Part shown: in pieces, positions 25,115 to 33,336 of the stretch
Layout of the letters: each line of letters opens with the position of its first letter
Numbering within the stretch: the first letter of the stretch is position 1
Assembly: GCA_050744865.1 (NCBI GenBank)
Contig: JBOGHW010000015.1
Span: forward strand, 74,663 to 138,662
Source: JAKACA01 sp050744865
GTDB lineage: Bacteria; Actinomycetota; Acidimicrobiia; Acidimicrobiales; Bog-793
DNA length: 64,000 nt
Reading direction: 5' to 3'
Translations under genes and position numbers: made by a program
Notes under the pieces: generated by a model
What the model was told of the DNA's origin: nothing
The model's input: the letters and a program-made list of their open reading frames with translations, nothing else
Database searches by the model: none

Positions 25115-26083
25115 GTGGTCGAGTCTGGAACGGATCTGCTGAAGGCGCATCACGTGGTCGAGTACCCCTACCACAGGTCTGTCGGGCCTGTGCTGGGGCG
25201 CTACTTTGCCGGGCTGCGGGGCGGCCGCATCGAGGGCGTCATGGCCGATGGCGGCAGGGTCGTCGTCCCCCCGACCGAGTACGACCCGGTCTCGGGCGCC
25301 GCCACCGGCGAGGCGGTCGAGGTGAGCGACTGTGGGACCGTCACGACTTGGTGCTGGGTGTCCGAACCTCTTCCCCACCATCTGATCCGCCGTCCCTTCG
25401 CCTTCGCACTGGTGAAGCTGGACGGTGCCGACACCTCCATGCTCCACTACGTCGACGCCGGGCTGCCCGAGGCGATGTCGACGGGGATGCGCGTGCGAGC
25501 CGCCTGGCGGGCCGAACGAGTCGGGCATGTCACCGACATAGTCGCCTTCGTCCCCGAGGATGCCGCCAGCGGGCCGGCAGCGCAGCCCGCAGCCGGGCAA
25601 GACCCCGTTACCCAGATCGTGACGCCGATAAGGCTCGAGTACGACGTCACCGCCGGGCGTGCCCAGGCGGCGTTCTTGCGAGGCCTTGTAGAAGGTCGCC
25701 TGATCGGGCGCCGGTGCCCGAAATGCCAGAAGGTGTACCTTCCGCCCCGCGGTGCCTGCCCGACGGACGGCGTCCCGACGACGGATCTCGTGGAGTGCGG
25801 GCAGCGAGGAGTTGTCACGACGTTCTGTGTCGTGAACGTCCCGTTTCGCGGGCAGTCGATAGAGCTCCCGTACGTCTGCGCCCAGGTTCTCGTCGACGGT
25901 GCCGACATCGCCTTCATGGCGCTCATCCAGGAGTGCGAAGCGGCCGAGGTGCGCATGGGAATGCGGGTCGAGGCCGTCTGGAGACAAGCAGCCGAGCGCT
26001 CGCCGAGTCTCGAAGCCCTCGCTTACTTTCGGCCGAGCGGCGAGCCCGATGCCGCCTACGAGTCCTTCAGCGCCCATCTCTAG
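25115..26083 (+). CDS. Two-domain DUF35 OB-fold/zinc-ribbon protein (Rv3521-like)
   Basis: DUF35 proteins are acyl-CoA-binding partners of thiolases and hydratases. This 322-residue protein has two OB-fold halves. The first (about residues 20-150) lacks a zinc ribbon; the second (about 175-310) begins with a rubredoxin-like ribbon, RRCPKCQKVYLPPRGACPTD, then a typical OB barrel. Length and order (DUF35, Ltp4-like, Ltp3-like) resemble the KstR-controlled Rv3521-Rv3522-Rv3523 steroid genes of Mycobacterium tuberculosis. The start is GTG at 25115 with GAAGGAG upstream. A strong KstR-type box is 39 nt ahead of the start. Confidence 0.85.
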   Translation: MVESGTDLLKAHHVVEYPYHRSVGPVLGRYFAGLRGGRIEGVMADGGRVVVPPTEYDPVSGAATGEAVEVSDCGTVTTWCWVSEPLPHHLIRRPFAFALVKLDGADTSMLHYVDAGLPEAMSTGMRVRAAWRAERVGHVTDIVAFVPEDAASGPAAQPAAGQDPVTQIVTPIRLEYDVTAGRAQAAFLRGLVEGRLIGRRCPKCQKVYLPPRGACPTDGVPTTDLVECGQRGVVTTFCVVNVPFRGQSIELPYVCAQVLVDGADIAFMALIQECEAAEVRMGMRVEAVWRQAAERSPSLEALAYFRPSGEPDAAYESFSAHL

Positions 26084-26095
26084 GATGGCGCCGAA

Positions 26096-26111
26096 TGAGA
26101 ACATGTTCTAG
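26096..26111. promoter_or_regulatory. KstR-type operator in front of the Ltp4-like gene
   Basis: TGAGAACATGTTCTAG contains the perfect 12-bp palindrome AGAACATGTTCT and the AACnnGTT core of KstR sites; only the first fixed T is replaced by G. It lies in the 37-nt gap between the DUF35 stop and the ATG at 26121, so the thiolase genes may have their own regulated promoter inside the cluster. Confidence 0.7.
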
Positions 26112-26120
26112 TTTTTGGAC

Positions 26121-27146
26121 ATGAGGGACGTTGCCGTCGTCGGGTTCGCAAAGTCTTCCTTTGCGACGCTCGAGGGGGTCAACGACGTCGAGCTTGTGAT
26201 GCCGGTCGTGGCCGAAGTCCTCGATGGGCTGGGCTTGACCATCGCAGGCGTCGGGTTCACGTGCTCGGGCTCGAGCGACTATCTGGCCGGTGCTCCGTTC
26301 AGCTTCGTCGGCGCCCTCGACGCCGTCGGCGCCTGGCCGCCCATCGAAGAGAGCCACGTCGAGATGGACGGCGCCTGGGCTCTCTACGAAGCCTGGGTTC
26401 GGTTGCAGCTCGGGGACGTCGACACGGCGCTCGTGTACTGCTTTGGCAAGTCGTCGCTCACCAACGGCCTGCCCGAGTTGCTCAGCCTGCAGCTCGATCC
26501 TTACGTACTGGCGCCTTTATGGCCCGACGCCATCTCCTTGGCCGCCCTGCAGGCGCGAGCGGGCTTGGACGCAGGCATCTTCACCGAGGAGGATATGGCT
26601 GCCGTGGTTGCCCGCACGCGTGGCTCGACGCCCGGCGACTTGCGAGAAGAGGAGTACTTCGTGGCACCGCTTCGTCGGCGCGACTGCCCGCCACTTAACG
26701 ACGGTGCAGCGGCCATCGTGCTGGCCGCCGGCGAGGTCGCCCGGAGGTTGGTGCCGCGGCCGGCTTGGATCAGAGGGATCGACCACCGGATCGAGACGCA
26801 TTCGCTCGGCGCCCGCGACCTGACGATGTCGCCCTCGACCCACCAGTGCGGCATCGCTACCGGGGCCGTTGGCGACGGCGCGGCGCCGATCGACGTCGCC
26901 GAGTTGCACGCTCCCTTCAGCCACCAGGAGCTGATCCTGCGCTCGGCGCTCTCACTTGGCGAGTCGGTGTCGGTCAACCCCTCGGGTGGGGCGCTGGTGG
27001 CCAACCCGGTAATGGTGGCCGGCCTCGACCGCATCGGGGAGGCGGCGCGGCGAATCTGGGCCGCCGAGGCCGATCGGGCGCTGGCGCACGCCACGTCCGG
27101 GCCGTGCTTGCAACAGAACCTCGTGTGCGTGATGGAAGGGGAGTAG
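26121..27146 (+). CDS. ltp4: Thiolase-like lipid-transfer protein (Ltp4-like)
   Basis: This 341-residue protein has the thiolase fold and is similar in organisation to the mycobacterial steroid protein Ltp4. The N-terminal half has VEMDGAWALYEAWVRLQLG, where a normal thiolase carries its nucleophilic Cys-containing loop; the Cys is absent. The C-terminal half has HAPFSHQELILRSALSLG, NPSGGALVANPVMVAGL and SGPCLQQNLVCVME. Loss of the first Cys suggests a retro-aldolase or non-condensing role, as proposed for other Ltp proteins that pair with DUF35 partners. ATG 26121 is preferred over TTG 26115. Its stop touches the next ATG (TAGATG). Confidence 0.82.
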   Translation: MRDVAVVGFAKSSFATLEGVNDVELVMPVVAEVLDGLGLTIAGVGFTCSGSSDYLAGAPFSFVGALDAVGAWPPIEESHVEMDGAWALYEAWVRLQLGDVDTALVYCFGKSSLTNGLPELLSLQLDPYVLAPLWPDAISLAALQARAGLDAGIFTEEDMAAVVARTRGSTPGDLREEEYFVAPLRRRDCPPLNDGAAAIVLAAGEVARRLVPRPAWIRGIDHRIETHSLGARDLTMSPSTHQCGIATGAVGDGAAPIDVAELHAPFSHQELILRSALSLGESVSVNPSGGALVANPVMVAGLDRIGEAARRIWAAEADRALAHATSGPCLQQNLVCVMEGE

Positions 27147-28322
27147 ATGGGCTCCTGCGCCGTCGTCGGTGTCGGCCAGACCCGCCACGCCGCCAAACGG
27201 GAGGATGTGTCCATCGCCGGTCTCGTGCGTGAGGCTGCAGAGCGAGCGCTTGCCGACGCCGGTATGGACTGGGCCGACATCGACGCCGTCGTGGTCGGGA
27301 AGGCACCTGACTTCTTCGAGGGCGTCATGATGCCGGAGCTCTACCTTGCGCCTGCGCTCGGAGCCGTCGGCAAGCCGATGATCCGGGTCCACACGGCGGG
27401 CTCGGTCGGCGGTTCGACGGCGCTGGTGGCTGCCAACCTCGTGCGAGCCGGAGTGCACTCACGGGTTCTGACAGTTGCCTTCGAGAAACAGTCCGACGCC
27501 GACGCCATGTGGGCCCTCTCCTCCCCGCAGCCTTTCTCGCCACCGCTGCTGGCCGGAGCTGGCGGGTACTTCGCTCCCCTCATCCGGGCTTACATGCGGC
27601 GGGCAGAAGCGCCTCGGCACATCGGCATGCTGGTCGCCGTCAAGGACCGCGAGAACGCCCTTTTGAACCCGTACGCCCACTTGCACATGCCTGGCATCAA
27701 CCTCGAGACGGTCGAGAAGTCGCCGATGCTGTGGGACCCCATTCGCTACCTCGAGACGTGCCCGTCGTCCGACGGTGCTTGCGCCATGGTGCTGGCCGAC
27801 GCCTCTGTGGCGCGGGCAGTCGGTTCCAGCCGAGCCGGCGGAGGGTTCAAGCCGGCCTGGGTGCACGGCGCCGCCATGCGGTCCGAGCCGACGATGTTCT
27901 CGGGCCGCAACCAGGTCGATCCCTTGGCGTCGCGCCTGTGCGTGGCTGACGTCTACAAGCAGGCGGGCATAACGGACCCGATCGACGAGATCGACTGCGC
28001 GGAGGTGTACGTGCCCTTCAGCTGGTTCGAACCGATGTGGCTCGAGTCGCTGGGCTTTGCCTCCGCCGGCTCCGGGTGGCGGCTGACGGAGGCCGGGGAA
28101 ACCAACCTCTCGGGACGTATCCCATGGAACATGTCAGGTGGCGTCCTGTCGTCGAACCCGATCGGCGCCTCGGGCATGCTCCGCTTCGGGGAGGCGGCCA
28201 TGCAAGTGCGGGGCGCCGCCGGCGATCATCAGGTCGACGGCGCCAAGGTCGCCCTCGGGCACGCCTACGGCGGTGGCTCCCAGTTCTTCTCGATGTGGAT
28301 CTTGAAGGACACCGAGCCCTGA
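27147..28322 (+). CDS. ltp3: Thiolase-like lipid-transfer protein (Ltp3-like)
   Basis: This 391-residue thiolase-fold protein starts immediately after the Ltp4-like stop, so the two are coupled and probably form a complex. Motifs are VGVGQTRHAAKREDVSIAGL at the N terminus, VHTAGSVGGSTALVAA in the place of the nucleophile loop (Thr, not Cys), CAEVYVPFSWFEP, NMSGGVLSSNPIGASGMLRF and GHAYGGGSQFFSMW at the C terminus. It resembles mycobacterial Ltp3 in length and order. With two Cys-less or partly degenerate subunits the reaction may be aldol cleavage of a steroid side chain, not classical thiolysis; this is inference from related Ltp systems. Confidence 0.82.
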   Translation: MGSCAVVGVGQTRHAAKREDVSIAGLVREAAERALADAGMDWADIDAVVVGKAPDFFEGVMMPELYLAPALGAVGKPMIRVHTAGSVGGSTALVAANLVRAGVHSRVLTVAFEKQSDADAMWALSSPQPFSPPLLAGAGGYFAPLIRAYMRRAEAPRHIGMLVAVKDRENALLNPYAHLHMPGINLETVEKSPMLWDPIRYLETCPSSDGACAMVLADASVARAVGSSRAGGGFKPAWVHGAAMRSEPTMFSGRNQVDPLASRLCVADVYKQAGITDPIDEIDCAEVYVPFSWFEPMWLESLGFASAGSGWRLTEAGETNLSGRIPWNMSGGVLSSNPIGASGMLRFGEAAMQVRGAAGDHQVDGAKVALGHAYGGGSQFFSMWILKDTEP

Positions 28323-28362
28323 CCGAGAGCCCTAAGGTCTCTGCCGGCCTAGGAGGTTTGGT

Positions 28363-29067
28363 ATGACAGAGCTCGTCGCCTACGAGCTGGCGCAGTCGAT
28401 CGCCACTATCACGATGGACGACGGCAAGGTCAACGCCCTGTCGATGACGATGTTGGCGGAGGTCAACCGGGCTCTCGACCGAGCAGTCGATGACAAGGCG
28501 ACAGTGGTCTTCACCGGCCGGCCCGGCGTCTTCTCGGCCGGATTCCACCTGCCGACATTGACAGGCGGCGGACAGGACTCGCTCGACTTGCTGATGGGCG
28601 GCTTCGAGCTGTCGTACCGCCTGCTGTCGTTCCCGACGCCGGTGGTGATTGCAGCCACTGGTCACGCACTGGCCATGGCTTCCTTCCTCTTGCTCTCGGC
28701 TGACTACCGGATCGGGCCCGACACCGAGAGCAAGATCGGTGCCAACGAAGTATCGATCGGCATGACGATGCCGGCCACCGCAGTCGAGATCAGCCGCTAT
28801 CGACTGGCACCTGCGCACTTCCACCGGGCTGTGATAACCGCCGAGATCTACCGACCGGCCTCGGCGGTCGAGGCAGGCTTCCTGGACCGTGTCGTCCCTC
28901 TGGCCGAGCTGGGGGCAGCTTCGGGCGAAGTAGCGGTTCGCCTGGCGGGCCTCGACATGGCCGCCCACGCCCACACCAAGCTGCGTGCCCGCCGCCAGAT
29001 GCTGGACGCCATGCGGGCCGCCATAGACGCCGACCGTGCCGCCATGCGGGCGGCCCTAGGGCTCTGA
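28363..29067 (+). CDS. Enoyl-CoA hydratase/isomerase family protein
   Basis: This crotonase-fold enzyme hydrates or isomerises an enoyl-CoA. The 234 residues contain MDDGKVNALSMTMLAEVN, the oxyanion segment FSAGFHLPTL, and ATGHALAMASFLLLSADYRI, where a typical hydratase would have GxAxGGG plus catalytic Glu. The Glu pair of canonical hydratases is not obvious; Glu is found in GANEVSIGM. The ribosome binding site AGGAGG is strong, 7 nt before ATG 28363. It is 40 nt downstream of the Ltp3-like gene and may close the same operon. Confidence 0.88.
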   Translation: MTELVAYELAQSIATITMDDGKVNALSMTMLAEVNRALDRAVDDKATVVFTGRPGVFSAGFHLPTLTGGGQDSLDLLMGGFELSYRLLSFPTPVVIAATGHALAMASFLLLSADYRIGPDTESKIGANEVSIGMTMPATAVEISRYRLAPAHFHRAVITAEIYRPASAVEAGFLDRVVPLAELGAASGEVAVRLAGLDMAAHAHTKLRARRQMLDAMRAAIDADRAAMRAALGL

Positions 29068-29131
29068 GGGCAGATGGGTGAGGTAGCGGAAGCCGACTAA
29101 CCTTGAACCCCGCCAAAGAGCCTGGGAACCG

Positions 29132-30595
29132 CTAACGGCCGAGCGGCCCGATCTGCCAGCCACCCCGGCCGTTTGCCTTGACGGCGTAGAGGGCTGTATC
29201 CGCGGCGTCGATGAGCACGTCGATAGAGCAACTCCCGGGGGCGGCGTGGGCTACACCCACGCTGGCGCCGATCTCGATGCGTTCGTCGCCCACGATGATC
29301 GGCTGGGCTATCGAGTTGGAGATCCGAGACGCCACAGCCTTCAGCATCGTCTCGTCGCCGACAGCCGGGCACAGGACGGCGAACTCGTCGCCTCCTAGGC
29401 GGGCTACCATCTCGCCCTCGCGCACGGAGGCCACGAGCCGGCGAGCCACGGCGCGCAGCACCTGGTCTCCGACTCCGTGCCCAAGCGTGTCGTTCACTGG
29501 CTTGAAGCGGTCGAGGTCGATGTAAAGGACACCTACCCTCGGCCCTGCGCCCCCGTCCAGCGCGTCTTGCAAGTGCTCGAAGAATCTCGCCCGGTTCGCC
29601 AGCTGGGTGAGCGGGTCGTGCGTGGCGGAATGTCGCAGCCTGTCCTCTTGCTGCTCACGTTCCAGGACCAAGCCGGTGATGCGGACTAGGTTGTCCAGGA
29701 GCATGCGGCTCGTGTGGTCCGGCTCCTCGTCGCTCGGGCGCCACACCACCAGGCAACCAGCGTTCTGCTCCGAAGCCGTGACGGGCCACGCCCAGCAACA
29801 GGAGTACCCGGCAGCTTCTGCTTCGGACCGGAGAGATTCCTCGAGATCTTCCACCTTGGCCCAGCTGGGCGAACCGGAGTTGATCGCCGTGCGCCAAGGC
29901 GCCCGCAGGCTCTCAGAGTCGGAACGCAGCGCTGTAGGCAAATCGAAGGCAGTCACGCTGCGGCTGCAGATCCCTCGCATCGGCTCGAACAGGAGCACTC
30001 CTGCTCCGCTCAGGGTCTCGGCACTCGTGACCTTCGAGACCAGCTTGAGGGTCGACTCGAGCGGTGCGCGGGAAGCAATGTGCTCGACAACCTCGTTGAG
30101 AAGCATCTGCTCGTCCCACGGGCGGATGTAGACGGCCATCGCATTGACGTCAGGGTCGTGCCATTGGCTGTTGGCCTGCACCTCGGCCACGAAAGTCGAA
30201 CGGTCCTTCCGGAAGACTCGAAAGAGCATCGGCCGCTGCGGCCCTTTCCCAGCCATGGCTGCAGCGATCGACTCGACAGCGACGGGGTTCCAACTTCGGT
30301 CGATCCACTCCATGACGTTGGTGCCGACGACCTCGGTGGGCTCGTAACCCGACAGCCGCCGCAACGCGCCTCCCACCCACTGGATGACCCCGGCGTCGTC
30401 GACGAGCATCATCACGTTCGGTGCGAACTCCACGAGCCTCTCGCCAGGCGTAACGTGACCGGGTCCAGCTTCTCCACTGTTCACGCTGAAATCGTAATGC
30501 GGAGTGGAGGTTCCCGTCTTGGCGACTCGGTCACTGGCGCCAGGGCGCCGCGGATGCTCAGTCGAGCGGAGCGGGTGCAGGGTCGGTAGCATCAC
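29132..30595 (-). CDS. PAS/GAF domain-containing diguanylate cyclase
   Basis: The 487-residue cytoplasmic protein has a PAS domain (about residues 50-160, with FAPNVMMLVDDAGVIQWVGG and LSGYEPTEVVG), a GAF-like domain (about 170-315, with CCWAWPV and CLVVWRP) and a GGDEF domain (about 325-485). The active loop is LGGDEFAVLCP and the metal motif is LYIDLDRFKPVNDTLGH, so it should be active. The frame opens GTG-ATG at 30595/30592 with GGAAAG just upstream; GTG 30484 is a shorter alternative without a ribosome binding site. It is convergent with the enoyl-CoA hydratase gene. Confidence 0.88.
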   Translation of the reverse strand: MMLPTLHPLRSTEHPRRPGASDRVAKTGTSTPHYDFSVNSGEAGPGHVTPGERLVEFAPNVMMLVDDAGVIQWVGGALRRLSGYEPTEVVGTNVMEWIDRSWNPVAVESIAAAMAGKGPQRPMLFRVFRKDRSTFVAEVQANSQWHDPDVNAMAVYIRPWDEQMLLNEVVEHIASRAPLESTLKLVSKVTSAETLSGAGVLLFEPMRGICSRSVTAFDLPTALRSDSESLRAPWRTAINSGSPSWAKVEDLEESLRSEAEAAGYSCCWAWPVTASEQNAGCLVVWRPSDEEPDHTSRMLLDNLVRITGLVLEREQQEDRLRHSATHDPLTQLANRARFFEHLQDALDGGAGPRVGVLYIDLDRFKPVNDTLGHGVGDQVLRAVARRLVASVREGEMVARLGGDEFAVLCPAVGDETMLKAVASRISNSIAQPIIVGDERIEIGASVGVAHAAPGSCSIDVLIDAADTALYAVKANGRGGWQIGPLGR

Positions 30596-30670
30596 TTTCC
30601 GCGGAGGGCATCAGCCGTCGGTCGCCGCAAGGCCGCCAGTTGCGTATGTGCCAGGGGAGGGAGAGCAGCT

Positions 30671-33331
30671 ATGAAGCTTCGTGCCGCGACCAGGACGGCT
30701 TGGCCGTCGTGGCGGCGTCCCTGGTGGCTGTGTGCACCCTTGCTCGCCGCAACGCTCGGGGTCGCGTCCGAAGCCGTGCCCGCCGGCGCATCCCCGATCG
30801 ATCCCGTGGTCTCAGCAACCGGTTTGCACAGCGCGGTGGCGAGACCGGTGACCACTCATAGTCACGTCGTAGCCATCCCAAGGACCGGGCCCTACGCCGC
30901 AACCGCCGACACCACCGCTGGCTACATCTACTCCGAGCTCACCGACCTCCACCATCCCTGGGGTGTCGCGGTCAACTCGGCAGGCAGCGTCGTGGTGAGC
31001 GAGCAAGTCGGCGCCGTCATAGTGATGCTGGCGGGCGTCTCGGGCAACTTCTTCGGCCAAGCGATGACTGCTGGTCAGACATACGTCATCGCCGGCACCG
31101 GGACGGCCGGCTACAGCGGCAACGGTGGCCCGGCCACCTCGGCCAAGATCTCTTACCCGGCGGGCGTCGCCTTTGACTCAAGCGGCGACCTGGTCTTCGC
31201 CGATCAGGGCAACTGCGTCGTGAGGGAGGTGTCGGTGTCGACGGGGGACATCTCCAACGTCGGCGGGACGCCGTCGCAGTGCGGAGACACCATCACCTCC
31301 GGACCGGCGATCTCGCAGGAGATCAACACGCCGACGGGCGTGGCTGTCGACTCTGCCGGCAACATCCTGGTCGTTGACTCTTTCAACTACGTCGTGAGGG
31401 TCATCGCCGGCCAAGCGTGCTCGCCTGACTGTCCCTACGGTCTGCCCTCGATGACACCCGGTTACATGTACACCATCGCCGGCGACGGCGGGTCGGGATA
31501 CGCGGGCGACGGAGTCCCGGGGACGAGCGCCGAGATACGGCCGGAGGGCGTGACGGTCGATGCCGACGGCAATGTCCTGGTTGCCGACTCAGCCAACGAG
31601 GTGATCAGGGTGTTGGCCGGTTCCAGTTGCTCGTCGGGCTGCCCGTACGGCTTATCGTCGATGAAGAGTGGGTACATCTACACAATCGCCGGCACGACCG
31701 ACGGCACTTCAGGCGAGAGCGGCTACTCCGGCGACGGTGGCGCTGCAACGAGTGCCACTTTCTACGACCCCTACAGCACGGCCGTGGACACAGACGGCAA
31801 CATCCTCATATCCGACAAGGGCAACAACGTCGTTCGCCTCATCGCCGAGTCAGCGGCGAATCCTGGTTACACGCTGCGATCGGACTGCGGGTCAGGCGGT
31901 GACGCTGCCTGCACGTGGGCACAGGGGTCGGTGTACACCGTCGCCGGTGACGGTACGCCCGGCGCGACAGGCGACGGCGGGCCAGCAGTGGCCGCCGAGC
32001 TCGACCAGCCGTACGCCGTCACGGTTGCCGACTTCGGCCAGGTGTTCGTCGGAGACACCGGCACCGGTTCCCTGCGGTACTTCAGCGGCTCGCCCATCAC
32101 CGGCCCCTCTCCCTCCGAGACATCTGTGCTGCTGTCCGTGCCGTCCCCGACCTACGGGGACGAGCAAGTCGAGACCATCTCGGTCAGCGTGGCACCAGAG
32201 TTCACCGGCATCGTCCCGACTGGTTCGGTCACAGTGGCCGAGTCGTCGGAGACAGTGTGCGTTGTGACGCTTTCGTCCGGTGCCGGTTCCTGCGAGCTCT
32301 CGGCATCTCAGCTCGGCGGCGGTTCCTACGGGCTGGTGGCCACCTACTCGGGTGACTCCGACTTCGGCGGCTCTTCGTCTTCGGCTGCTGCCCTCGTCGT
32401 CTCCGCCGCCACCTCGAGCACTGCCATGGACCTGTCCCAGGCCAAAGCTACCTACGGGGACGAGGAGGTCGAGACGATCTCTGCCACCGTTACGCCTGAG
32501 TTCGCCGGCACCGTGCCTGGGGGCTCAGTGGTCGTCACGGAGTCGTCGGCCTCGCTGTGCGCGATCCAACTGTCGTCCGGCAGCGGGTCTTGCAAGCTTG
32601 CCCCGCGGAAGCTTGCGGTCGGCAGCTACAGCCTCGTCGCCACATACGGCGGGGATGCGAACTTCGACGGCTCTGTGTCCTCCGCCGCTGCTCTGGCCGT
32701 GTCCAAGGCGACCTCGACCACAGTGCTCAAGCTGGGCAAGGCAAAGGCTGTCTACGGCAACGAGGGGGCCGAGACGCTCTATGCCACCGTCACGCCTGAG
32801 TTCGCCGGCACCGTTCCGACTGGCGTCGTGACCGTGAAGACCGCAAAAGCGGTCCTATGCAAGGTCACGCTGGCAGCCGCCAAAGGATCAGCCAAGGGTT
32901 CCTGCCCACTTGCGCCCCGCCAGCTGGCGGCCGGTTCCTACAGCCTCGAAGCCAGCTACCCCGGCAACGCCGCCCTCGGCGGGTCGTCGTCGTCGACGGC
33001 TCTCACGGTCTCCAAGGCGTCGACGACAAGCATGCTCACGCTGTCCGAGGCCAAGGTGACACTCGGCAGAGAAAAAGTCGAGAAGATCTCGGTGACGGTG
33101 GCGAGCCCGTTCGGCGGCGCCGTCCCGACGGGGACTCTGACGGTAACGGTGAAGGCCACCAAGGCTACGGTCTGCACTCTCACACTCGTGACCGGAAAGG
33201 GGTTGTGCTCGCTGTCGGCGTCGCAGCTCGCCGCCGGGGACTACAGGCTGGTAGCCACATACTCGGGCAACTCCGACTTCGCAGCCTCGGTCGGGGCGCC
33301 CGTCTCCCTCACGGTCACCAAGCCGGCCTGA
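30671..33331 (+). CDS. Secreted NHL beta-propeller protein with four Ig-like repeats
   Basis: The 886-residue protein has an N-terminal export signal: basic and Trp-rich residues 1-20, then hydrophobic WWLCAPLLAATLGVASEAVP and an AGA-S cleavage site near residue 40. An NHL-type propeller follows (residues 80-475) with repeats such as PAGVAFDSSGDLVFADQGN and VYTVAGDGTPGATGDGGPA. The C-terminal 400 residues are four Ig-like repeats of about 97 residues, each with a TYGDE-type start, FAGTVPTGSV and a YSLVATYSGD end, separated by Val-Ser-Ala/Lys-Ala-Thr linkers. It has no cell-wall sorting signal. A role in adhesion or extracellular binding is likely. It is convergent with the dimethylformamidase-like gene, 5 bp apart. 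Confidence 0.85.
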   Translation: MKLRAATRTAWPSWRRPWWLCAPLLAATLGVASEAVPAGASPIDPVVSATGLHSAVARPVTTHSHVVAIPRTGPYAATADTTAGYIYSELTDLHHPWGVAVNSAGSVVVSEQVGAVIVMLAGVSGNFFGQAMTAGQTYVIAGTGTAGYSGNGGPATSAKISYPAGVAFDSSGDLVFADQGNCVVREVSVSTGDISNVGGTPSQCGDTITSGPAISQEINTPTGVAVDSAGNILVVDSFNYVVRVIAGQACSPDCPYGLPSMTPGYMYTIAGDGGSGYAGDGVPGTSAEIRPEGVTVDADGNVLVADSANEVIRVLAGSSCSSGCPYGLSSMKSGYIYTIAGTTDGTSGESGYSGDGGAATSATFYDPYSTAVDTDGNILISDKGNNVVRLIAESAANPGYTLRSDCGSGGDAACTWAQGSVYTVAGDGTPGATGDGGPAVAAELDQPYAVTVADFGQVFVGDTGTGSLRYFSGSPITGPSPSETSVLLSVPSPTYGDEQVETISVSVAPEFTGIVPTGSVTVAESSETVCVVTLSSGAGSCELSASQLGGGSYGLVATYSGDSDFGGSSSSAAALVVSAATSSTAMDLSQAKATYGDEEVETISATVTPEFAGTVPGGSVVVTESSASLCAIQLSSGSGSCKLAPRKLAVGSYSLVATYGGDANFDGSVSSAAALAVSKATSTTVLKLGKAKAVYGNEGAETLYATVTPEFAGTVPTGVVTVKTAKAVLCKVTLAAAKGSAKGSCPLAPRQLAAGSYSLEASYPGNAALGGSSSSTALTVSKASTTSMLTLSEAKVTLGREKVEKISVTVASPFGGAVPTGTLTVTVKATKATVCTLTLVTGKGLCSLSASQLAAGDYRLVATYSGNSDFAASVGAPVSLTVTKPA

Positions 33332-33336
33332 CGACT

